A stretch of DNA of 64,000 nucleotides from Halicephalobus mephisto (GCA_009193035.1 SWDT01000561.1:186001-250000); one strand, 5' to 3'; shown: positions 1 through 12,300, counted from the first letter of the stretch. The notes: a model not told the origin generated them from the sequence alone. Numbers and translations: made by a program.

Positions 1-1093
1 TCAAACATATTGGATTTGATCAATCTGACAAGGGTGTGTTTTTGTCCGTTTTCGGGGGCTTTTCTTAGTTTAGCATGCTTTAGGATTTGATTACAAGACC
101 TGCAATGTCCTTGTTGCGTTGGAACAGCAAGCTCCCGAAATAGCTGCTGGTGTACATCAAAATCGAAGTGATGAGGACGTCGGAGCCGGTGATCAAGGTC
201 TCATGTTCGGTTACGCAACAGACGAAACGGATGAAGCTATGCCGTTATCCCTTCTCCTAGCTCATCAACTCATGGGAAGATTACACACTCTTCGCAGAAA
301 CGGAATCCTCGATTGGGCTCTTCCTGATTCCAAATCTCAAGTCACAGTAGAGTACAAATTCGACAATGGAGCCTGTATCCCGATCAGAGTCCATACTGTA
401 GTCATTTCTGCCCAGCACAAGTCCACCATTACTCTGGAACAGCTTCGCAAGGACCTCAAGGAACTCGTCATCAAAGAAGTCATCCCAGGCCATCTACTCG
501 ATGAAAACACTATCTATTATCTGAATCCTTGTGGAGCTTTCACAGTTGGAGGACCTCAAAGTGATGCTGGATTGACAGGACGTAAGATAATCGTCGATAC
601 TTATGGTGGCTGGGGAGCTCATGGTGGTGGAGCCTTTTCTGGAAAAGACCCAACTAAAGTCGACAGATCTGCTGCTTATGGAGCTCGTTGGGTCGCGAAA
701 TCCCTTGTCAAAGCTGGTGTTTGTCGTCGTTGTCTTGTTCAAGTAAGTTATTTAAAAAATAAAGTTATAATACAATTTGTTTAGGTTTCTTATGCCATTG
801 GTATCGCTCATCCTCTGTCAATCATGGTTATTTCTTATGGAACAAGTCCTCTAAGTGAACCAGAACTCTTGACAATCGTTAATGATAATTTCGATCTTCG
901 TCCTGGCGTTATTATTCGTGAACTTGGCCTCAAGAATCCAATCTACAAAGAAACAGCTAAAAATGGTCATTTCGGGCATTCTCATTTTCCTTGGGAAAAA
1001 CCGAAAGAACTAAAAATTCGTCCTGAATTGGCAGCCAAGTTGAAGAAAGGTACTCTTTCCGGAGGCGATATCAAAGTTAATGGAACCGCGTGA
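1..1093 (+). CDS. sams: S-adenosylmethionine synthetase, 5' part missing
   Basis: Makes S-adenosylmethionine from methionine and ATP in the cytosol. Exons are 1-33 (partial), 84-742 and 785-1093, giving 332 residues up to TGA at 1091-1093; the family is about 400 residues, so roughly the first 70-80 lie before the window. The reading frame runs [10 protein letters not shown], then [16 protein letters not shown] across the first intron, as in animal MAT proteins. The methionine-site signature [16 protein letters not shown] and the P-loop-like GGGAFSGKD are both intact, and the C-terminal domain ends in the usual GHFG..HFPWE region. Introns are 50 and 42 bp with GT-AG ends. AATAAA lies 68 bp after the stop. 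The gene is convergent with mrps-12, whose stop is 84 bp away. Confidence 0.96.
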
Positions 1094-1143
1094 AGCAATT
1101 TCATAATACTCGTTATTTTTTGAATCTAATTTGATTCGTTGAA

Positions 1144-1166
1144 TTTATTTTTTCTAAAACAATAAA
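1144..1166. terminator. Opposed polyadenylation signals
   Basis: AATAAA on the plus strand at 1161-1166 would serve sams. TTTATT at 1144-1149, which is AATAAA on the minus strand, would serve mrps-12. The two convergent 3' UTRs therefore probably overlap by a few tens of bases. This is inferred from motif position only. Confidence 0.5.
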
Positions 1167-1176
1167 CTATCAAAAC

Positions 1177-1931
1177 CTATTTTCCAGCTCTAACAGGAGC
1201 ACAATCAAGTTTTCCTCTGATAATGTTGGCTTTAACAGCAATGAGATCTCTTCTTCGTCCGCCTTTCACCAAAACTTGACTGTGTTCTTGAAGATTATGA
1301 CCTTCTCCAGGGATATAAGCACAAACTTCTTTTCCATTGCTGAGTCGTACAATAGCACATTTCCTGTTGCCAGAATTAGGCTTCTTGGGATGTCGAATAA
1401 CAGCTAAAATAAATATAACTATAAATATAAATATAAAAGTTTTTATAAAATTTTTTCAATGAAAATTTTCAAAAAGTTAAAATTATAAAAATTTTTATAC
1501 AAAATTATTAAACTATTTTTAAATTTTTTCTTTTTACACAAAAATTATAAAATATCATTAAAAATTTTAAAAAATACTTTTTATATAAAATTACTACTTT
1601 TAAAATTTCCAATATAAAATTCGAAAATTTCACAACTATTACTTGCCAATTCTAATATTTATAAAAAGTAAAAAAACTTACTTTTTAAAACAATTCCTTT
1701 CAAAAAATTATGATCACTAATTTTACTTTTATCTTTACTGCGACTTTTTCTATGAGGAGCTCCACCTCTGTAATGCATAAATTGAAGAATGTTTTCACGT
1801 AAAGAAATCGCAGAAACATGTAGAGATCTATTCATCAACGATGGCATTGTTGAAATCAACGACGAATTTGTAGAATTTAATGTTGATTTCACAAGTGTTC
1901 CGATATTAAACAACGTTTTTCCAATATTCAT
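1177..1931 (-). CDS. mrps-12: Mitochondrial small ribosomal subunit protein uS12m
   Basis: Component of the mitochondrial ribosome decoding centre. Exons are 1682-1931 and 1177-1403, giving 158 residues. The first exon encodes a basic, Ser/Thr-rich leader ([20 protein letters not shown]) that looks like a mitochondrial targeting sequence. The second carries the universal S12 core: [18 protein letters not shown], then [12 protein letters not shown] and VKGGRRRDL. The start ATG is preceded by GATTTAG|G, a 3' splice acceptor with no exon in front, which fits spliced-leader addition. It starts about 120 bp after the stop of the LOTUS/Tudor gene on the same strand, spacing typical of nematode operons. 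The 278-bp intron (1404-1681) is AT-rich filler with no visible feature. Confidence 0.93.
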
Positions 1932-2053
1932 CCTAAATCTAAAATAATCATTAATAAAATTTTAAAAAATAAAATTCTGGTTCATAACCAATAAATCACA
2001 AACACATAAATCCTATATTAGCAAGATAAATCAAGGATATTGCACACAGTAAT

Positions 2054-3768
2054 CTAACTCAGAACATGAAAAGTAACAAAATCATTTTCAACGTCAATTG
2101 ATAACTGAATACTATTTGGAGAAATCCATCTTTCAAATTTTTCATCAAATTCAGAAATATCCAATTCAGAAGAATCCAATTTCAAAACAGCAGGAACAGC
2201 CAATCTTGGATAATCCAATAAATCTCTATCTTTAATCATATACAATTCAGAAATAGGTTTCCTGATTACTGTACCTACATCAATAAGCTCAATTTGAATA
2301 CCTTTCCCGTCGAAATCCTCACACGTAATCACAACAGCCCGATAAAGTTCATCCTCAACTTTGACTAGACATAATTCCTTAGGATATGCTAGTTTAACAG
2401 TTTCAAAATTGTCAACACATCTGAGTTTTTTTTCGATTTGATCCATTGGGGACAATATATAATACGGAAATTCGTAATTTTGAGAAGTACAAACTTTACG
2501 TTTGCAGATTTTGCTTTCAATACTCAATTGAGGTTCCTTCAACAACTTATCCAATTCGCTCAAAAGATTTTTAGCACAATGATCATTCGTTTCAATCATC
2601 AACACCGATATACAATCTTCGACGTCTTCAGTAAAACGAAAAAAATCTTCACCAAGAGCACGAATAACGTTGTAGACATCCAAATAATTAAATCCTGGTT
2701 TCGGAAATAACGCATTTTCTAATAAAACCAGAACATGATGGAAAGGAAGAGGACGTCGGGACCTTACCAGTAAATCATATATCTGAAAATTACTATTATG
2801 ATTATTTTTAAAAATCAAAACTTACATCTGAAATAACATTATGAAAATAACGCTTGTCTTGTCTGTACCATTCCCTTTTTTCCATATAAATGGTCACTTC
2901 TGTTCGATAAGTTTTTAAAGCCGAAGAATAAACCTCATCAGCTAGTTCAGGATAAGCATCGGAAATTTCGTAATTAACATTACTTGGTGAATAGGAGAAT
3001 GCTTTAATAAAATTCCATAATTTCCGTTCAGCTTCAGATTTGTCTTCATTATTGAAGCCAGTCATCAAATTCCTCGACATAGGATGTTGTTTATTCGAAT
3101 AATAATTTTGTGAAAAATCATCTTCGAAATGAGGATAATCATCATATGAAAATCCAGATGGAGATTGCCGTTGGTACTGCTCATCATAGTAATCGTATTC
3201 TCCATAATCATTCTGGTACTCAAATTGCTGATATCTGTCGTCAACTCTAACCGGCGGATCATAAGCAATGTTTGAAATTGGTGTGGCTCCCACATTAGCT
3301 AAATTATTAGATCGTCGAGTTCGAAATTTCTTACGTTTTTCACGTCCACTGCTTTTTGTTCCATTTTTTTCGCTGAAAATAAACAAATTAAACATTTACG
3401 ATTATATAAAACTTGCTTAGTTCTACTTTGGAGCGAATACAGATGAATCAGATTCTCATTTCCACAGGCTAATGCCTCGATAGAAACAGGATACATGACG
3501 TCACCGGAGAAACGGATAATATTCGGAAAAAACCCTTTTATCGCATCTTCCAAGTTTTTATACGGGGTCAAGCGAAGGTAGTTCATGATTTCAGCAGATC
3601 CCGTGTCTCTAAAAAACCAAAAATAATAAAAATGCTTAATTTAAAAAATTAATAAACTTACACAAGACTTTTCTCAAATTGACTCATCGTCATTCCTTTG
3701 CACTGAAAATTCGCCTGTAGTTTCTTGAGAAGTTCCTTCCTGAAATCTTTTGGATTTTGGATCTCCAT
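2054..3768 (-). CDS. LOTUS (OST-HTH) and Tudor domain protein, TDRD5/TDRD7/LOTR-like
   Basis: Exons are 3662-3768, 3417-3608, 2826-3372 and 2054-2782; together they make 524 residues in frame. Residues about 5-75 look like one LOTUS/OST-HTH domain and about 262-345 like a second (DLLVRSRRPLPFHHVLVLL). Residues about 416-480 form a Tudor fold (ELCLVKVEDELYRAVV, then IQIELIDVGT). Between them is a low-complexity linker rich in Tyr, Asp and Gln. Proteins of this architecture (TDRD5/7, Oskar-type LOTUS, C. elegans LOTR/MIP) bind Vasa-type helicases in germ granules; that role is inferred. Intron 2 can only be phased using a GC donor (GCAAGT at 3416), a GC-AG intron of 44 bp. The ATG follows TTTCAG|GATC, a probable trans-splice site. 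It is upstream of mrps-12 in an operon-like pair. Confidence 0.85.
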
Positions 3769-3779
3769 GATCCTGAAAT

Positions 3780-4921
3780 AAAAAAGTAATTTTCAAACAT
3801 AATTAAAAACAGACAATTATTCACGAAAAACAATAAAAAAGCATTTATTTTTGTAAATATTTGCGTAATATAGTGGTTCGTCACGTTGGATTATTTTAAA
3901 TACTTGAAATTGGAATTCGAAAATAAATTTTATGAATTTTATCGATATATGGATAGGTCAAAAAAATAATAAAAAAATAGTTTTAAAATAAATATACACG
4001 TATTACAGTAATCTACTGGGTTTAATTATTCTTAAAAATCAGGTACCTAAATTTGAAATAATAAAGTAAAAATTAAAAATTTCATCGATATATGGATAGG
4101 TCAAAAAAATAATAAAAAAACAGTTTTAAAATAAATATCCACGTATTACAGTAATCTACTGGGTTTAATTATTCTTAAAAATCAGGTACCTAAATTTGAA
4201 GTGAGGAAATCAATAATATTAATACAGCTAAAACTGATAAAACGCAATATCAACAAAAAGAGGAAATTCGAAAGACAATTTTCTTTCGTTTCGGGACCAG
4301 TGTCAGACGACTAACGTGCTTCAATGATCTTTATTGAATTTCATATATCCACATTTTTCACACATGATTTTAATTTTTGCTGTTTTTCTTTATTTTATTT
4401 TCTCCCCGAGATCTTTCCGTTGGATTTTTTGTATTCAGATTTTTGATATATGAATTTTATTTTTGGTATTTTTCTAGTGTCATTTTCTCCTAAAATTATC
4501 GAATTTCATATATCCACATTTTTCACACATGATTTTAATTTTTATCTTTTTTCTTTATTTTATTTTCTCCCTGAGATCTTTCCGTTGGATTTTTTGTATT
4601 CAAATTTTTGATATGTGAACTTTATTTTTGGTATTTTTCTACTATCATTTTCTCCTAAAATTATTGAATTTCATATATCCACATTTTTCGCACATGATTT
4701 TAATTTTTATCTTTTTTCTTTATTTTATTTTCTCCCCGAGATCTATCTGTTAGAATTTTTGTATTCAGATTTTTGATATATGAACTTTATATTTCCTTTT
4801 TACTTCGTTCCTATGATCTTCATTGAGTTTCATATTTCGATTTTTCATCCATAATTTTTACTTCCAATATTTTCTTTCTTGATTTTGTTCATGTAGATGA
4901 TGGGAGAATTTTAGGAAGTAG
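3780..4921. repeat. Intergenic region with two tandem duplications
   Basis: Between the divergent LOTUS/Tudor and SLIRP-like genes. Positions 3941-4058 and 4084-4201 are near-identical direct copies of about 118 bp (period 143) containing TACAGTAATCTACTGGG. Positions 4336-4890 hold three good copies and one decayed copy of a 165-bp unit starting GAATTTCATATATCCACA (starts 4336, 4501, 4666, about 4828). No coding signal is seen. Promoters for both genes must lie here or in the repeats. Confidence 0.8.
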
Positions 4922-5354
4922 ATGCGACTCGGAAGTCGCTTACTGACTCAACTAAGCCGAGTTGCCGAACATCAACGTCAAACAGTGTACCTAACTCACG
5001 TCAAATGGGTAACAGGCAAGCAACAAGTCGAAAAATACTTCAGCAGATTTGGCAAAATTGAAGATGTCACCATGTTTTTTGTAATTTTTAATTTTTTTAA
5101 AATTTATTTTAAAATTTTTAAAAATTTTTTTTATTTTTTTTAATATTTTTTATTTATTTTTTATTTTTTTTTAATATTTTTTATTTCAGGACGCAGAAAC
5201 GGGTCTTCATAGAGGATTTGCATCTGTCAAATTCGAAAAACCAGAATCAGCAACAGCGGCGATCCAGAACAAACCCCACGTAATCGACGGGGATCTGGTC
5301 GGGATTGAGGTCTTTATCCCGCTGAAGTCCAAGAAGAAGTTCCAGACAATGTGA
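4922..5354 (+). CDS. SLIRP-like mitochondrial RNA-binding protein, copy A
   Basis: Exons 4922-5080 and 5190-5354 encode 107 residues, almost entirely one RRM. RNP2 is VYLTHV, RNP1 is RGFASVKF, and the tail NKPHVIDGDLVGIEV matches the SLIRP pattern (short N-terminal leader, FG.V/I, DxETGxHRG, HxIDG). SLIRP partners LRPPRC to stabilise mitochondrial mRNAs. The basic start MRLGSRLLTQLSRV suits mitochondrial import. The ATG follows TTTTAG|GAAGTAG, a probable trans-splice site. AATAAA is at 5412-5417. A second gene of the same type follows 568 bp downstream. The intron (5081-5189) is almost pure A/T. Confidence 0.82.
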
Positions 5355-5439
5355 TCAACGAGGTGCACTAATGTCGTCACGTTGTACATACAAAAATGAA
5401 AATGTTTAGAAAATAAATGAAGTTTTATAATTTTTAAAA

Positions 5440-5922
5440 TTCACATGGTTTTAGAACCGATTTTATTTTTTTAATTTCTTTGTGATTTTAGGTTTTAGAA
5501 TTTTATTTTTCTGTAATTTTAGGTTTTAAAATTTTATTTTTTAAAATATTTTAATTTTTTTGTAATTTTAGGTTTTAGAATTTTATTTTTTAAAATATTT
5601 TAATTTTTTTGTCATTTTAGGTTTTAGAATTTTGTTTTTTAAATTTTTTTGTGATTTTGGATTTTAAAATTTTATTTTTTTTTATAATTTTGAGTTTTAG
5701 AATTTTATTTTTTTTGTAATGTTAGGTTTTAAAATTTTATTTTTTAAAATATTTTAATTTTTTTTGTGATTTTAGGTTTTAGAATTTTGTTTTTTAAAAT
5801 ATTTTAATTTTTTTGTCATTTTAGGTTTTAGAATTTTGTTTTTTAAATTTTTTTGTGATTTTGGATTTTAGAATTTTATTTTTTAAAATATTTTAATTTT
5901 TTTTGTGATTTTAGGTTTTAGA
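5440..5922. repeat. Degenerate tandem repeat between the SLIRP-like genes
   Basis: Repeated phrase GATTTTAGGTTTTAGAATTT with TTTTTTAAAATATTTTAAT, unit roughly 50-65 bp, about eight imperfect copies. The last copy supplies the TTTTAG acceptor immediately before the start codon of the downstream SLIRP-like gene, so the array contributes a functional splice signal. Confidence 0.75.
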
Positions 5923-7222
5923 ATGAAGTTGTCTGTTATCAGTCTTATTCGGCATACTGGACAGCATATCCAGAAACCAGGCCATTCAATCATGGTCTCG
6001 AGGCTGAGTTGGGTCACTGGTGAAGGTAAATTTTAATTTTTTAAATAAAAACATCAAAAAAGTTGTTTTTGGGATTTTTGACAATATATAATTATCAATA
6101 TTTAAATTTCACATAACCTTGGTCAAAATTTATAAGAAAATTTAAAACGAAGATTATATAAAATTAAAATTGTCACAGAATAGTTTCTAAATTTTCGACT
6201 AGATGAATTTCCTGTTCCGAACGTTTATATTCCAATTTTAGAATTAGAATTGAAAAAATATTTATAATACTGTAATAAAACTCGTAGATTCTGAATCTAG
6301 AATCAGAATTAATAGTTAACTTTCAGAATCCTGGGTTCTGAATTAAACAATATCTATATCTTAAACATTCTCATCCTGAACGTTTGTATTCCAATTTTAG
6401 AATTAGAATTGAAAAAATATCTATAATACTGTAGTAAAACTCGTATATTCTGAATCTAGAATCAGAATTAATAGTTAACTTTCAGAATCCTGGGTTCTGA
6501 ATTAAACAATATCTATATCTTAAACATTCTTGTTCCGAATGTTTATATTCCAATTTTAGAATTAGAATTTTAAAAATATCTATAATACTGTAATAAAACT
6601 CGTAGATTCTAACTCTAGAATCAGAATTAACAGTCAATCTTCAAAATCCTGAGTTCTGAATTAAACAATATCTGTATCTTAAACATTCTCGTCCCAAACG
6701 TTTATATTCCAATTTTAGAATTAAAATTAAAAAAATATTTATAATACTGTAGTAAAACTTATAGATTTCTAATCTAGAATCAGAATTAACTGTTAACTTT
6801 CGGAATTTTGAAGATACCTAACATTTTATAAAAACTATTAAAAAATAGAAACTTACCTAAAATGGCTTTTAAAATACTATATAACAAATCTGAAGTTATT
6901 TAAAATAATTTATTTTTTGATTTTTAAAGTTGTAAAAATTGGAAAATAGATGCTTAGAAATGTTCTATCACGAAATTTAAGAAATTTTTTAGATCAAGTT
7001 ACTGATTACTTTACAAAGTACGGTAAAGTAACGCATGTTCATCTTCCGCTCGATCTGAAACAAGGAATCCACAGAGGTTATGGTTTTGTTCATTTTGCCA
7101 ACAAGAATTCCGCTATCGAAGCCGCTGAAGATCTGTCAAGACAGAAATTGGATAATACCGTAATTCACGTAAAATTAGCCGATGATCGAAAAGATGTTAA
7201 TTTTCGTCATAAAAAACATTAA
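5923..7222 (+). CDS. SLIRP-like mitochondrial RNA-binding protein, copy B
   Basis: Exons 5923-6025 and 6993-7222 encode 110 residues. The RRM spans IMVSRLSWVTGE to VIHVKLADD, with RNP1 RGYGFVHF and the diagnostic spacing HLPLDLKQGIHRGYGF. It shares with copy A the layout of a short leader, SWVTG/KWVTG before helix 1, and a single intron at a similar place in the RRM, so the two are tandem paralogues that have diverged strongly in sequence. The ATG is one base after TTTTAG. The 967-bp intron carries a satellite of about 158 bp that also occurs at 59.5-60.1 kb. The gene is convergent with nuaf-1, only 33 bp away, so their 3' ends likely overlap. Confidence 0.8.
6211..6800. repeat. 158-bp tandem repeat inside the copy B intron
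   Basis: Four copies of a unit with AATACTGTAATAAAACTCGT, ATTCTGAATCTAGAATCAG and TTCCAATTTTAGAATTAG; AATACTGTA recurs near 6268, 6427, 6585 and 6743. Closely related to the array at 59480-60110, which has the same word order and period. Confidence 0.85.
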
Positions 7223-7255
7223 TTTTATTCCTAGAATCTATGACTAGATAAAATA

Positions 7256-8920
7256 TCAAATTGTTTGAGGATTAAACATAGGAATAGAATAACTTTCATA
7301 TGCAAATTTTTCTTCATGAGTGACGTCACTGAAACAACCGATAAAATCGATTTCAAGTTGGAATTCGCCATTCATCCTGTCCATTAATCCTATCCCTACA
7401 GCACTGATTTCCTCAGCACAGATCCTTCTTTGAGCATCTTGAATCCTGCCTCCTACAGTATGAAAGAACCTTGAAAAAGGAATTTTCTCATATTGCCAAT
7501 AAGGACCTCCATGAGTATGCAGTGGATAAGAATAAGTATCTCCCCATGTGACATCCAAGGCTCCTGGAGTGTACAGGATAACTTTGTAACTTCTACCATC
7601 TCCTCGACATTTTATCATTAGATGAGTGTAATTCTTCCACCACCAAAGATATTTTTTTCTGTCAAATGCATGAGTATCGTGAGTTTTCATCGAAGCCCAG
7701 CCTGCTCTTGTGGTTTTTCCGTCTTTAACGACTTTCGTATCGAGATATCCTCTGAACAAAGCCGTGTTTCTTTGAGTCCGAAGAAGTTCCACTTTCGAAA
7801 AACCCTGATTCCAATCAGAGTCACAGCCAGTTCTCCATAAGTCCAAGCTCTGAAAACAAAAATTGTGAAAAACATCTTTGTGAAGATTCTCGAAACGAAT
7901 TTCTGGGATCTTCACGACCTTTCAGAATCCTAAATTTCATAAACAAGTCCACATTTTTCAGTGAATTCCGAAAAACTGACGAAATCTTCCAAATTTTTGA
8001 ATTTGATATATTAATTTTAAATTTTTAATAAATTCTGAAAATTTCTAAGATCTTTCATGAAATTTCGGAAAATTCTACAATTATCTATAAAATTTTCAAA
8101 CGTTTTAGAATTTTCTAATTTTTTGAATTTGATATATTAATTTTAAATTTTTAATAAATTCTGAAAATTTCTAAGATCTTTTATAAAATTTTGAAAGATT
8201 TTATGAAATATTGGATTCTAAAAGATTGTAGAAATCTCAATAAAGTCCTAAAAAGTTCTAGAAGCTTCTCGAAGATCCTAGATCCTTAATAAAGTCCTGG
8301 AAAATTTCAAAAAATTGTAAAAGATTCTAGAAAATCGAATAGCATTCTGAAAATTACTAGGAAATTCTAAAAAATTCTAATCATTAAGCCTAAAATATCA
8401 AAAACATACATTCTCGTCCTTGAAATCATACTCAACAATCGCTTCTCCGTGTTTTTTTCCAGCGATTATGTCAGGTTTATCCAGACCGCAATCCAGAAAA
8501 TCCGCGATATCCTTTTTTAATTTCTAAAAACATAAATTTCATATATGAAAAACCATCAAAAATCCCAAAACTAACCTTGAATTCCTGTTTGGCTAATTTT
8601 GGAGCATCTTCTGCTAATTCGCCCAAAGTGGCCTCCACTTTTAGGTCGTCTTCGAATTTTTTGTTGGGATAATTCCAGTTCATCGGGGCTTGGGACCTTC
8701 CTCCGAAAATACTTTTCTGAACATCTGGCAAAAAAGTAGATAAAACTGACTTAGGATCCTTGGATAAATCATGGACCGGATCCGATTTCTTTAAAGATTT
8801 CTGTTTCCTCAAAACTTCGATTTTTAAATCAGATTTCTCCGGATTAGAAGTACAAAAATAAAATCTTGACAACCTAGAAGTAGAAGCACCTTGGGGTAAT
8901 CGCAAAATCGAAGGCAACAT
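7256..8920 (-). CDS. nuaf-1: Complex I intermediate-associated protein 30 (NDUFAF1 homologue)
   Basis: Chaperone for assembly of the membrane arm of mitochondrial complex I. Exons are 8576-8920, 8410-8523 and 7256-7849, giving 350 residues, close to the family length. The N-terminus (MLPSILRLPQGASTSRLSRF) looks like a mitochondrial presequence. The CIA30 domain covers roughly residues 150-350: DLWRTGCDSDWNQGFS, FRGYLDTK, GWASMKT, KCRGDGRSYKVIL, then QLEIDFIG near the end. The ATG lies one base after TTTTTTAG, a likely trans-splice acceptor. It sits about 400 bp downstream of smc-5 on the same strand, so the pair may be co-transcribed. The 560-bp intron 2 contains two copies of an AT-rich phrase (7985 and 8125) and little else. 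Confidence 0.93.
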
Positions 8921-8983
8921 CCTAAAAAATTCGATTTTTATATAAAACTTAAAACACAACATTTCAAAGACAACAATCGTCGT

Positions 8984-9310
8984 TTGGCAAAAGAGATCAA
9001 AACGCCAAAAAAGTCGAACTTAAAACATTCAAAAATAATGTCCTTCATTTGGCAAAAGAGATCAAAACGCCAAAAAAGTCGAATTTAAAACATTCAAAAA
9101 TAATGTTCTCCATTTGGCAAAAGAGATCAAAACGCCAAAAAAGTCGAATTTAAAACATTCAAAAATAATGTTCTTCATTTGGCAAAAGAGATCAAAACGT
9201 CAAAAAAGTCGAATTTAAAACATTCAAAAATAATGTTCTTCATTTGGCAAAAAAAACAAAACGTCAAAAAAGTCAAATTTTTAAAATTTCAAATTTATAA
9301 ACCCGAATGT
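8984..9310. repeat. 65-bp minisatellite between smc-5 and nuaf-1
   Basis: Five head-to-tail units, exact period 65 bp (TTGGCAAAAGAGATC at 8984, 9049, 9114 and 9179; decayed at 9244). It occupies nearly the whole gap between the smc-5 stop and the nuaf-1 start. Confidence 0.93.
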
Positions 9311-9317
9311 TTCAAAA

Positions 9318-12300
9318 TTAAACAACAATTTCAGTTCCTTCAACTCTAAGAACACCTGGATTATCCGACATCATTGGAGAATTTTGAATAATCAAAACTG
9401 TAACTTTTTCGTTAAAATCCAATCCAGGAAGTAACTTCGGTGTTAAAATAAAATATTGCGAATGTGCTAATTCTCCTTCATCACCAGACAATAATTTGAC
9501 CATCATATTAAAAACAATTTTTTCGTTATTTGGATCCATTCCTTGATTAATTTCATCAACACATCTGAAAGGAACAGGACACAATTCCTGAAGCGCCATC
9601 AGATACAGCATTGTCGAAACCGATCTTTCTCCTCCTGATTGTTGTTGAGCTGTCAATTTCCGCATTTTATTATATCCTTTAAATTGCACAAATATATCCA
9701 CACCGTATTCTTCTATATCCAGCGGATTATCCGGTTTATGAAGACATACTTCTCCTGCACAGTTGATTTTCTTAAAATACGATCCAAAATTATTACTAAT
9801 TTTGTTTATAAAATCCTCCAATGGCGTAATCCATCTATCGATCAAATCCTGCATATCACGTTCCCAATTCATCGTCGATTCTTCAAATTTACGTTTTTCT
9901 TCACGTTCTTTTGTTTCTTTTTTTTCCAATTCTGACAAACGAATCACGTCCTCTCTCGTTCCGTCCTTGGTTCGCGCGTCTTGCATAGTTTCAATTTGAC
10001 GAATTTCTTCTTCGATTTCTTTTTCATCATCTGGGACTTCAAATTTACGGAATTTCTGGAAAAATTAAAATCATTAAAAATAAAAAATAAACATTTCAAA
10101 ATAAATTCGTTTCGGAATGAATTTTTAGAAGATTCTAAAAAATTCAAAACTTCGATTTCATATATCAATTTCAAGTGTTATTGCATTCTAGAGGATTTTA
10201 GAAATTCGACAAAATCCAAAGAGTTTTAACAAGTTCTAAAAGATTCTAAAAAATTTCCAAAGGATTCTAGAAACTTCTATTAAATTCTGGAAAATTTTAG
10301 GAAATTTCAGATTCTAGAAAATTTTAGAAATTTCTATTAAATTCTGGAAAATTCTAGATTCCTTCTAAGATTTTCGAAAATTTCAGAAACTTCTATTAAA
10401 TTCTGAAGAATTCCAGATTCTAGGAAATTCCAGAAATTTCTATTAACTTGTAGAAAATTTCAGAAACCTATTAACTTCTGAAGAATTCTAGGAAACTTTA
10501 GAACCTTTATCAATTCTAGATTCCTTCTGAGATTTTCGAAAATCCCAAAAACTTCTATTAAATTCTGAAGGATTTCAGATTCTAGGAAATTCCAGAAACT
10601 TCTATTAACTTCTAGATTCCTTCTAGGAAATTTCAGAAACCTATTAAATTCTGAAGGATTCTAGGAAACTTCAGATCCTTTATCAATTCTAGATTCCTTC
10701 TGAGATTTTCGAAAATCCCAGAAACTTCTATTAAATTCTGAAAAATCCTATATTCTAAGATTTTAAGAAATTTTTAAAACCTCACTTAATTCAAAAAATT
10801 CTAAAATTTCTTACAAAATCTAATTTTTTACAAAAAAAAACTTACTTCTTGCATTTCATTCCAAGCATTTTTTTCGTTATTTTCCAATTCTTCAATTTTC
10901 GACGATGAACATCCCATTGATTCTTTTAATTGATCTTTTAAAAATTGAAGATGATTTTTTAATTCTTTTTCTTCTATTTGGAGATTTTTATATCGATTTT
11001 CCAATTCTTTTGATTCTTCTTGAATATTTTCTAGTTTATTTCTCAATAATTCCACGACAATATTTAATCTCTTCAATTCAGCCGATTCCAGGACACAATT
11101 ACGGTACATTATTAAAGTTGATTTTATATTTTTTATAATTTGTTCTAAAATTTTCGGAGTTTTATCCGCTTGTTTTTTTTCAATTTCTAAAAGTGCCAAT
11201 TTAGCTGCTTCAATATTCGGTTTTGTTAAAATATAATTTTTAACTGCTAATTTTGCTTTTCTAGTAAGTTCCATTGCTGTATCAACTGCATCTTTTTGTC
11301 GTTGAATATCCATTGTTAATCTTTGAAATTCGTCTTTTAATTGTTCAAGTTTTGGTTTTCTTTCATTTAAAATTTTTCTTTTTTTGTCTATATCAGATAA
11401 AATTCTGTTAATTTCTTCAATTTTTTCTATTTGATTATCTTCAAAATCCATTTCATGAAGTTGACAAAAAATAATTCTTGGATGAAATGGTTGACGTGAT
11501 ACTGTAATCCTTGTTTGATCATATCTAGAAACACTAATTTCGACCTAAAAACAAAAATTATATATAAACACAGTAAACTAAAATTATATATAAATACAGT
11601 AAACTAAAATTATATATAAATATAGTAAACTAGAATTATATATAAATACAGTAAACTAAAATTATATATAAACACAGTAAACTAAAGTTATATATAAATA
11701 CAGTAAACTAGAATTATATATAAATACAGTAAACTAAAATTATATATAAATATAGTAAACTAAAGTTATATATAAATACAGTAAACTAAAAACATACCCT
11801 ATTTCTGTTTGTTAAAAAAAGACCAATTTGGCTTGCTAATTCATAACCAATTTTTTCTGATTCTCGATCAACAATTTCTCCACCGATAGGCACAGTATTC
11901 CAACGAAGAACTGATGACAGATAAGCTCTGACAGGTTTGACGGTTTCGAAAACATTAATAACATAATCATCAAATCCTAATTTACGCAATGAACTTGGCA
12001 TTTGGGTTTTTTCTCCATGCTGTTCGACAAATTCAGACGACATCACAGTCGTATTAACTTTGTACCGTTGAAGAATAAGATTTTCGTCTTCTTCACATCC
12101 AAAAATAAAAATAGACGCATCACGAAGACCGAGAACGTTGCTAAGTTGCCGATGATAACGTTGATGAATTTTCATCTAAATACAGTAATCAAAAAAAATC
12201 AATATGTCAATTTTGGAGTTCAAGTTTTTAAATCCAAAATAACTCGGATTTTTTCATTTTTAAATTAGAATTTAAATTTTTTAATTAAAGTAAATTTTTA

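Noticed and set aside
3373..3399. GT donor at 3399 for LOTUS/Tudor intron 2
   Set aside because: Would make a 27-bp intron and a frame that stops soon after. The GC donor at 3416 fits both size and phase.
8984..9310. Regular direct repeats resembling a CRISPR array
   Set aside because: Units are contiguous with no unique spacers, and the host is a eukaryote. Ordinary minisatellite.
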